A stretch of DNA of 32,466 nucleotides, taken from NCBI GenBank assembly GCA_945861585.1, contig CAMAVC010000035.1, positions 1 to 32,466 on the forward strand, in the 5' to 3' direction. This document shows, one piece after another, positions 23,901 to 30,700 of this stretch. Below the pieces are notes generated by a model. The model worked only from the letters and a program-made list of their open reading frames with translations. It did not search any database and was not told where the DNA came from. The number at the start of each line of letters is the position of its first letter. The first letter of the stretch is position 1. A program made the position numbers and the translations under genes. This DNA comes from Planctomicrobium piriforme (lineage in GTDB: Bacteria > Planctomycetota > Planctomycetia > Pirellulales > UBA1268).

Positions 23901-26900
23901 ATGGCGGCTCCACCTACGTCACCAACGAAGGCGGTGGCACGGTGTCGGTGATCGACAACATCGCCGGTGTCGAGGGAATCGAGATTCTTGGGAACGTCGT
24001 CCTGGGCAACGAGCTCGACGGCATCCGTCTCGCGAGCACGCGTGCCGCCAGCTTCGGCGACCTCTCCAATGCGCTGATCGCCGGCAACTTCGTCGGCCGC
24101 GACCCAGTCGGCGAAGATTCTTCGTACGACTTCGGCAACCTCGCCAACGGCATCACCGTGATCAACGGCAATGGCATTGCCATCCAGGCGAACTACGTGG
24201 CCGCCAACGTCAACGGCATCGAGATCATCACGAGCCAGTACGTCGACATCGGCGAGGACGGCCTCGGTAACTACATCGCCCGCAACAACGAAGATGGCGT
24301 CCGCATCTGGGGCAGTCAGTTTGTCACGGTCGTCGACAACGAGATCGCCTTTAACGCCGAAGATGGCATCGACATCGAGGCTTACGAAGGCACGCGGAGC
24401 GCCGACATCCTCATCGCAGCCAACTGGATCCACGACAATGCCAGCCGCGGCATCGAGATCCTTGACTCCGTTCGTGTGGATGTCATCGACAACCTGATCG
24501 AAGACAACGGTCGTGATGGCATCTTGGCTCGAGACGGCGAGGACGTGTACGTCGGCTTCAGCATCATTCGCGGCCATAATGGCGACGGGGTCCACTTCGA
24601 TAAAACGACGGGCATCATCGAGGGCAACGAGATCTACGACAACGGCGAGGACGGGATCTATGTCAACGGTGTCGGGGTCGGTGAAGACGCCAGCTTCCAG
24701 GTGAATGTGCTCGGCAACATCATCCGCGACAACGCCGACGATGGCGTGCACTTCGCGAACGGCAAGTTCGTCGGTGAGGATTTCGAGGAGGGAGAGTCCC
24801 CCTTCTCGTTGGTCTCGGGCAACACGATCGAGCGCAACGGCGACAACGGCGTGGAATTGCAGGATGCTTACGGGGTGCTCGTGGGCGGCCCCTCGGTGGT
24901 CTCCGGCGGGATCGAGACCAATCCGAGTGATATCAATTTCATCAACCTCAACGGCTATGCCGGCGTCTACGCCACCGGCGAGACGTTGGCGCTCGTGGTC
25001 TCCAACGAGATTGAGTCGAACGGCCGGTATGGTGTCGAGAACGATGGCGCCGAGGATCTCCTCGTCGGGTACCCCGTCGTGGGGCTCGAAAATACGATCC
25101 GCCGCAACGGCATCGCCGGCGTGTACGCGCATGGCGTATCGGGCGAGGCGGTGTTCTTCAACAACGACATCTCCGAGAATCCCATCGGCGTGATGCTGAC
25201 GTCGGCATCCAACATGCTCGTGGGCGGTCCGAACGACTTCCCGGGCGAGGAGGAAATCCAGTTCGGCAACCGGATCTTCGACAACGGCGAGGGCGTGCGG
25301 GCCACGGGCGACTTCACGAACGTGGCCGTCGTGGGCAATCTGATCGAGGGCAACCTCACGGGGGCCACGCTGGCGAGCGCCCGCGGTCTCGGGTTTGGTG
25401 CAGGGGTGATCATCAGTGAGGAGGGAACCTACGGCAACATTGTGCAGAACAACAATGAAGGTCTGCGGGCGTCCGGCGACCTGACCGACACGGTGGTGGC
25501 CGGAAACCAGTTCTTCAAAAACTCGAAGGTGGGCATCGCACTGCAGTCGGCGAAGAACCTCACCGTCGGCGGCGAGGGCGAGGATGCCCCAAACTACATC
25601 AGCGGCAGCCCTGTGGGTCTCTCGGCTTCGGGCACCATGACGGGCACGGAAGTCGTGTTCAACCAGGTTGCTCAAAACGTGATCGGGATCGCCTTGTCGA
25701 AGGCCACTGGCATGCTGGTGGGCGGCAACGCGATCGACCACAGCGCGAAGTATGGGGTCAGCATCACGGGCAACAACGCCGACACGAGGATCGTCGCCAA
25801 CACGGTGACGAACACGGGCGACGGCCCGTACGCCGGCGTCGGCATCTCCCTCAGCAACGCCCGCAATGTGGAGATCACGAGAAACACTGTCGACGGCAGT
25901 TCGCTGGCCGGCCTCTACGCGACGGGCAACACATCGGGCACGGTGGTGGAGAACAACCTGTTCACTGACAACCGGATCGGGATGTTCCTCGAGAACGCTA
26001 CGAACGCCGTATTCGGCGGGCTGGGCAAAGCCGAGGGGAATACGATCGTGGGCGGCGGCGATCCGTTCCTCGGAGAGTTCCGCGACGGCATCCTCGTGAC
26101 TGGCACGTCGACCAAGTCGAGCATCACCGGCACCGACATCTCCGACGCGTCCACGGGCGTGATTCTGCGGGGTGCCCAGGGAATCGAGATCACCGAGACG
26201 TTGATCGACGGCTCAACGTTCTTCGGGCTCAACGCGACGGGCGACCTCGCTGGCTCGAAATTCCACAGCAACTCGGTCGTCGGCACGACGGGCATCGGCG
26301 GCGGCCTCGGCCACGGCATGTATCTCGACAACGCCAAGAACCTGCAGGTGTATGACAACCTCGGCGAGGACAGCTTCGGCTCTGGAATCTACGTGACGGG
26401 CGACACGACCGGCACGACCGTGACGAGCAACCTGCTCGACGGCAACCGGGTGGGCATCTCGCTGGTCAACGCCACCAATGCGGTGATCGGCGGCCTGGGC
26501 GAGGACGATGGGAACACCGTGATCGGCGGCAGCGATGCGGCCAACGCCGTGTACCGCGACGGCATCCAGGTGATCGGCACCTCGACGGGGTCGAGCATCA
26601 AGGGCACCGACGTTTCAGACGTGACGACGGGTGTGACGCTCGAGAATGCGACGGATTTCCTCGGCGAGGACAACACCATCACCGGCGCCGAGTTCCTCGG
26701 TGTGAACGCCTCCGGTACGCTTACGGGCAGCCAGTTGCAAAACAACACCGTGTCGGGCACCGGCGGCCTCGGGGCTCTCGGCCACGGAATCTATTTGGCC
26801 AACGCAGCCGGGCTGTCGATCACCGGCAACCTCGTGGGAAACAGCACCGGCGGCGGCCTCTATGCCACGGGCAAGACCACGGGTACGACGGTGTATGGAA

Positions 26901-27460
26901 ATGACTTCACTGGCAACCGCGTGGGCATCTACCTGGTGAACGCCACCGACGCCGTGATTGGTGGCGCCAATGCCGGCGAAGACAATGGGATCGCGGGCGG
27001 CGGCGATGCCAGCAACGGCGACTTCCGTGACGGCATTCTTGCCAGCGGCACGCTCACGGGCTCGAGCATCACGGAGACAGTGATCACGAACGCGGCCACG
27101 GGCATCACGCTCTCGGCCGCGACGGGCCTCACGATCACGAACGTCATGGTCACCGGATCGCAGGTGTTCGGCCTCAATGCCAATGGCGTGCTAACGGGCA
27201 CGAAGGTACAATCAAGCACGTTTGCGTTCACCTCCGGCGGCGCCGGCGGCGGGGCGGGCGTGCTGCTCTCGGCGGCCCAGTCGCTCGAGATCACGGAGGC
27301 CACGATCACCGACAACGTGATTGGCCTGCTCGCGAATGGCGACTGCTCCGGCTCGTCGGTGATCGACACGAAGTTGTGGAGCGGCAACGGCACCAACGTG
27401 ATCAACACCTCGACCGGCGTGCCCCCACTCGACATCGACCCGCTGCCGCCGGCGACGTAG
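20936..27460 (+). CDS. Giant surface protein 1: right-handed beta-helix with inserted YVTN beta-propeller
   Basis: A 2174-residue protein. The N-terminus (MRRDLSSWLG, then GEPLDPRKMLAV at 45-55) matches the planctomycete extracellular L-E-x-R-x-L-L-A-type export motif, with no classical hydrophobic signal. Residues about 150-690 and 1010-2150 are repeats such as GNTIERNGDNGVEL, IFDNGEGVRATG and DNRIGMFLENATNAVFGG, typical of right-handed parallel beta-helices (pectate-lyase/NosD-like). Residues about 697-1010 form seven YVTN blades (GTVSVIDTDPTSGTYNTVI, RVYVTNKDDG). The last 500 residues contain three tandem units of about 158 residues. The tripeptide GED occurs about 21 times. There is no dockerin, PEP-CTERM or LPXTG-like end. 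No catalytic residues are recognisable; an adhesin, S-layer-associated or glycan-binding role is inferred. The start is supported by GGAG 11 nt upstream and by identity of the start to that of the paralogue. Confidence 0.88.
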   Translation: MRRDLSSWLGTLGMTGRKATYRRSRTNHTLKSRNAAHAISLSGGEPLDPRKMLAVTAQVVDNVLLIGLSAENDIAGLVLNTGTSKYEVYDNTTLVDSFDSSEVKTISVSDTAPPGEDLGQVFEVRDGGAIAASLSVQTPVETTKIFSDIDVTNAFPTDRLVISSPTIILDDATPAGALLIETANLDIEFGGVVTIIDDSQVTIGTDTGAGSIAFFDDILGGGEDGSGTLTLAAGTGAITFGGDIGGSGVGEELHGVLISSAASVSATGKFYLADALGDGFTDGLTIGDGVNNVNFSNGGEITGFGEDGAGIWFEGSSTNSTISSFLLEGNTYGIYLGGGVEGEADLSGTVIDDNVIGEDDFGIYLDNVAGNLNGEDVLLIGGTAGNFIAANGEDGIYGWSSTGVEIRNNTIIANGLDGFGAGSGISLEGGGEYLITENTIGEDGIGPFLGLGNSYDGITINGEDGFYSYAGTEIRTNDIEYNAAYGVRVQGVTLDTGEDSILIFDNTIANNGFLVRTPPPGGGMRIDGSENIRIINNFIGFNGGGAGNGIDIVNGSHGTAVFSNQIIQNSNHGIYVEDSSTAANPVQIGDVLPIDSSTATTVVIDGDARAAILPGQQIGLAYVVDPTNVATATLITRTVLTVSYDAVNDATTLTFSNDPGVPGSPYAVTLGNYILGNGEDSLSGSGISVFASATVTPAATVTATITVGPSPRGVAVSPDGARVYASNYGGDSVSAIDAATGLVVATINVGDGPIGVALTPDGFRAYVANEFSGYVSVIDTNPANSGTYNTVISTIGLGATNPNAVAFTPNGARGYVSNGGAGTVSVIDTDPTSGTYNTVIATITVGGAAAAVAITPDGTRAYVPNDAGGAFVSVIDTDPTSEDYNTVLGSIRVGNAPVAVAVSPDGTRVYVTNKDDGTVSVINTENNLVIGTIAGFSAPVGVAFSPDSTLAYVTNKDNGTVSVVDTASSTVIGTITVGSAPGAVAVSSDGGSTYVTNEGGGTVSVIDNIAGVEGIEILGNVVLGNELDGIRLASTRAASFGDLSNALIAGNFVGRDPVGEDSSYDFGNLANGITVINGNGIAIQANYVAANVNGIEIITSQYVDIGEDGLGNYIARNNEDGVRIWGSQFVTVVDNEIAFNAEDGIDIEAYEGTRSADILIAANWIHDNASRGIEILDSVRVDVIDNLIEDNGRDGILARDGEDVYVGFSIIRGHNGDGVHFDKTTGIIEGNEIYDNGEDGIYVNGVGVGEDASFQVNVLGNIIRDNADDGVHFANGKFVGEDFEEGESPFSLVSGNTIERNGDNGVELQDAYGVLVGGPSVVSGGIETNPSDINFINLNGYAGVYATGETLALVVSNEIESNGRYGVENDGAEDLLVGYPVVGLENTIRRNGIAGVYAHGVSGEAVFFNNDISENPIGVMLTSASNMLVGGPNDFPGEEEIQFGNRIFDNGEGVRATGDFTNVAVVGNLIEGNLTGATLASARGLGFGAGVIISEEGTYGNIVQNNNEGLRASGDLTDTVVAGNQFFKNSKVGIALQSAKNLTVGGEGEDAPNYISGSPVGLSASGTMTGTEVVFNQVAQNVIGIALSKATGMLVGGNAIDHSAKYGVSITGNNADTRIVANTVTNTGDGPYAGVGISLSNARNVEITRNTVDGSSLAGLYATGNTSGTVVENNLFTDNRIGMFLENATNAVFGGLGKAEGNTIVGGGDPFLGEFRDGILVTGTSTKSSITGTDISDASTGVILRGAQGIEITETLIDGSTFFGLNATGDLAGSKFHSNSVVGTTGIGGGLGHGMYLDNAKNLQVYDNLGEDSFGSGIYVTGDTTGTTVTSNLLDGNRVGISLVNATNAVIGGLGEDDGNTVIGGSDAANAVYRDGIQVIGTSTGSSIKGTDVSDVTTGVTLENATDFLGEDNTITGAEFLGVNASGTLTGSQLQNNTVSGTGGLGALGHGIYLANAAGLSITGNLVGNSTGGGLYATGKTTGTTVYGNDFTGNRVGIYLVNATDAVIGGANAGEDNGIAGGGDASNGDFRDGILASGTLTGSSITETVITNAATGITLSAATGLTITNVMVTGSQVFGLNANGVLTGTKVQSSTFAFTSGGAGGGAGVLLSAAQSLEITEATITDNVIGLLANGDCSGSSVIDTKLWSGNGTNVINTSTGVPPLDIDPLPPAT
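23025..23960 (+). other. YVTN beta-propeller segment with distinct codon use
   Basis: Seven repeats of about 44 residues, each with a VSVID-type strand and a VAVSPDGTRVYV-type strand, sit between beta-helix segments ending SGSGISVFAS and resuming GIEILGNVVLGNELDGI. By my count Thr is encoded mainly by ACC here (about 27 ACC to 9 ACG), whereas the flanking helix uses mostly ACG. Confidence 0.7.
24614..26223 (+). repeat. Beta-helix segment duplicated in the second giant gene
   Basis: This 1610-bp segment is colinear with 30854-32466 (1613 bp, reaching the window edge). Protein similarity is high throughout: FQVNVLGNI.RDNADDGVHF, PSDINFINLNG.AGVYATGE, NNDISENPIGVMLTS, GIALQSAKNLTVGG and GLYATGNTSGTVV are shared, with only small indels. 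Confidence 0.85.
25913..27330 (+). repeat. Three tandem 158-residue beta-helix units
   Basis: Units begin at 25913 (LYATGNTSGTVV), 26387 (IYVTGDTTGTTV) and 26858 (LYATGKTTGTTV), 474 and 471 bp apart. Each contains N-R-(I/V)-G-(M/I), A-V-(F/I)-G-G, (Y/F)RDGI, and in units 1-2 a G-H-G-(M/I)-Y-L line. Unit 3 decays towards the stop. The spacing corresponds to a multi-coil supra-repeat of the helix. Confidence 0.8.
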
Positions 27461-27602
27461 GACAGGCTTCAGCCTGTCATGACCTACTACGCACCGCACT
27501 CGACAGGCTAAAGCCTGTCCTACAACGCACGCACCGCACTCGACAGGCTAAAGCCTGTCCTACGACGGAGGCGCCGCATTCGACAGGCCTCTAGGCCTGT
27601 CG
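27458..27602. repeat. Palindromic repeat block, copy 2 (four hairpins)
   Basis: Starts with the same TAGGACAGG as copy 1, again forming the upstream gene's TAG stop. Palindromes: GACAGGCTTCAGCCTGTC (27461-27478), GACAGGCTAAAGCCTGTC (27502-27519 and 27542-27559) and GACAGGCCT-CT-AGGCCTGTC (27582-27601). The second and third are the same unit repeated, with the linker CTACAACGCACGCACCGCACTC. The order matches copy 1 with two extra hairpins. Confidence 0.85.
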
Positions 27603-27640
27603 CCACGGGCCCGCCGCTTGGTCACTGAATCCCGGTACTT

Positions 27641-27706
27641 CTCCCATTTTGGGGGAGTCGGTATCTTAATGCGCTTTCAGACAAAAACGTCTCTGGAGTG
27701 CCCCCG
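27641..27706 (+). promoter_or_regulatory. Conserved leader of giant surface protein 2
   Basis: Aligned with the leader of the first giant gene. The hairpin is CTCCC-N7-GGGAG (27641-27657): the stem sequence differs from copy 1 but pairing is kept. It is followed by CGGTA and by AAACGTCTCTGGAGT (27685-27699), identical in both. GGAG lies about 8 nt before the ATG. Confidence 0.6.
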
Positions 27707-30700
27707 ATGCGCCGCGATCTTTCGGCATGGATGCAGTCTCTCTCGTCGGTCGCGCGGCGGCCCAGGCAGATGCGCGGCCGGCGCCCACGGAGCGTGACGC
27801 TCGCCGGCCAGTCGCTCGGCGGCGGTGAGTCGCTCGAGCGGCGGTCGATGCTCGCCGTCACGGCCAGCCTGAGCTTCGGCCGGCTGTTCATCCGCCTCAA
27901 CGCGGGCGGCGACGAGGCCACGCTCACGAGCGACGGCACCAACTACACGGTCGAAGGCACGGGCTACTCGGCCACCACGTTCGCGCTCTCGAGCGTCGAT
28001 GCCCTCCGCGTCTACGGTAATTACAGCCAGACGAACACCAAGTTCACGATCGGCAAGGGGAGCGACGTCGTCGACGATATCTTGGTCAACGAAGCCGTTG
28101 GCACGACCGTGATCAACCAGGCGATCGCGCCGACGACCGGCGAGATCAGCATCGCTTCGCCCACTGCGATTTCCCTCAATGCGAATCTCACCACTGTCGA
28201 CGCCGGCATTTCACTGGCCGGGCCGGTGACGCTCGGCGGCACGTCGGCCGACACGATCACCGTGGGCTCCGGTGGCGGCGGCGCCACGTTCCTCTCGACG
28301 GTCGACGGGCTGAGTCGGCTCGTCGTGAACGCCACGGACGCGACCGTGTTTGGTGGCGCGGTCGGTGGGAAGACCGCGCTTGCGAGCCTCGAGACCGATG
28401 CCGGCGGGCAGACCGTGATCGGCGGCGGAAGCGTGACGACCGTTGGTGCAGCAGGCCAGGTGTATGGCGACGCCGTGCGAATCCAGGCAAACGCCACATT
28501 CAACGCCGGCAGCGGGCCAGTGACCTTCTCGGCCACGGTCGATGGCAGCCGCTACGTCGTGACCGACACGATCGCTGTCGGTACGACGCCGTGGTTCATC
28601 GCGCTGTCGAAGGATGGCTCGAAGGGGTACGTCGCGAATGAAAACTCCAACACGGTTTCGGTGATCGACATGGCCACGCGCACCGTGATCGCCACCGTAT
28701 CGGTTGGCTCGCAGCCCTTCGACATCCAGTTGTCCCCCGACGGGTCGCAGGTGTGGACGGCGAACCGGAATTCCAGCAGCGGATCGGTGTCGGTGATCGA
28801 CACCGACACGAACACGCTCCTCACCACGATCGTCACCGGCGCCCCCACCGAGTTCCTCACGTTCTCGCCGAATGGCAGCACGGTCTACGCGTCGAACTCC
28901 GACGCCAGCACCGTGTCGGTGATCGATGCTGATCCCAACTCGCCGACCTACCAACAGGTGGTGGCCACGATCTCCGTCACCACCCCGCGGCCGGCGGTGT
29001 TCTCGCTCGACGGCTCCACGGCCTATGTCCCCAGTCTCGCGGGCAACTCGGTGGCTGTCATCGACACGGCGACGAACGAGGTGACGACCTCGATCTCCGT
29101 GGGCAGTGCACCGTATTTCGCGGCCCTCCTGCCCGACGGCAAGCGGCTCTACGTGCCAAACTTCCGCGGCGACAGCGTCTCGGTGATCGATACGGATGCG
29201 GCGTCGGGAACCTACCACACGGTCATCGCCACGATCGCCACAGGCAGCCGATCGAGGCCGCAGTATCTGACCGTCTCGGCGGACGGTGCGAAGGTCTACG
29301 TCGTGTGCGAGGGCGACGACGACGTCGTGGTGATCAATACGGCCGACAATACGATCGCCGCGAGGCCGGCGGCCGGCAGTTATCCCGTCTACCCCGCACT
29401 CTCCCCCGATGGCACGACGCTCTATGTCTCCAACATCAGTGGTAACACTCTTTCGGTGATCGACACTGCCACGAACACGAACACCCAGGAGGTGATCGTC
29501 GGATCGGGGCCGTATGGCGTGGGTGTTTCGCCCGACAGTGAAACGATCTACGTGGTCAACTCCTACGGAGACAGCGTCTCGGTCGTCGAGGTGAACCCGC
29601 AATTCACGCTCACGGTCAACTCGACGGGCCTGACGACGTTCGGCGGGGCAGTTGGCGGCGTCGTGCCCTTCGCGAGCCTGACGACGAATGCCGGCGGCAC
29701 GACGAAGATCGGCGGCGGCCTCATGCGGACGGTGGGCAGTGCTGGCCAGACCTACAACGACGCGGTCGAGCTCACCGCGGCGGCGTTGTTCCGCAGCGAT
29801 CTCGCCGGCCCGATCACGCTCGAGCAGACGCTCGATGGTGGATATCCGGCGGAGTTCATCGCCGGAGAGGGGGCGGTCCTCTTCAAGGGCGCGATCGGCA
29901 GCGTGGCGCCGCTGGCAGGCCTCAAGATCACGAGCGCTGCGAGCACCACGGGCCAGTCGACGCTCTCGCTCGATGGGTCAGTGAAGGGCGCGAGCACCCA
30001 CGGCCTCTGGCTCGGCGCCGGCGTGAGCAACGTGTCGTTTCCGAACGGCGGCACGATCAAGAACTTCGCGGGCAGCGGCATCTACGCGCCCGACGAGGGA
30101 TCGCAGACGTTGGTGGCGAGCACGTTCGATTTCGGTGCCGACGGTTGGCTCGTGGGCAACTTCCTCGTTCCCACGCCGACCCCGACCGACCCCGACTGGG
30201 TGGCTTCCGGCGGCAATCCGGGTGCGTATATCCGCACCACAGACGGATACGGGTTCACTGCCTTCCTGGCCCCGAGCCAGTTCCTCGGCAACTGGGCGGC
30301 GGACCGGGTGACGGGGCTGACGTTCAACCTCCGGGTGAGCAACAGCGCCGCGGTCAACAAGGCGACAGTGGTGCTTTCGGGCAGCGGGATCAGCATCTCG
30401 AAGTTCGGGCCGTATCCGACGCCGAACGACACATGGGTGCCGTACACGCTCGACCTCACGTCGCGATCGGGCTGGTTCTATACCAACGACGGCGTCACGC
30501 CGGGCGCGGCCGTCTCGGCCGCCGATTTCGCCACGGTGCTCGCGAACGTCGAAGAATTCCGGATCAATGCGGAATGGTCGTCGGCCCCCAGCGCGACGGT
30601 CGATCTCGACAATGTCGTGCTGCTCGCCAACTTCCCCAACGACAACCTCACATTCCGGGGCCTCACGGTCGAGAACAACGGCGGGGCCGGCATGTTCCTC

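Noticed and set aside
23693-25741. A 682-codon antisense frame within giant gene 1, and similar frames at 28211-29602 and 31049-32422 in giant gene 2
   Set aside because: These mirror the repetitive coding strand (VDVD/HADA-type text) and have no homology signature.
20752-27602. Regular palindromic repeats considered as a CRISPR array
   Set aside because: Repeats are self-complementary over their full length, spacers are not unique, the blocks are few and lie at gene ends, and there are no cas genes.
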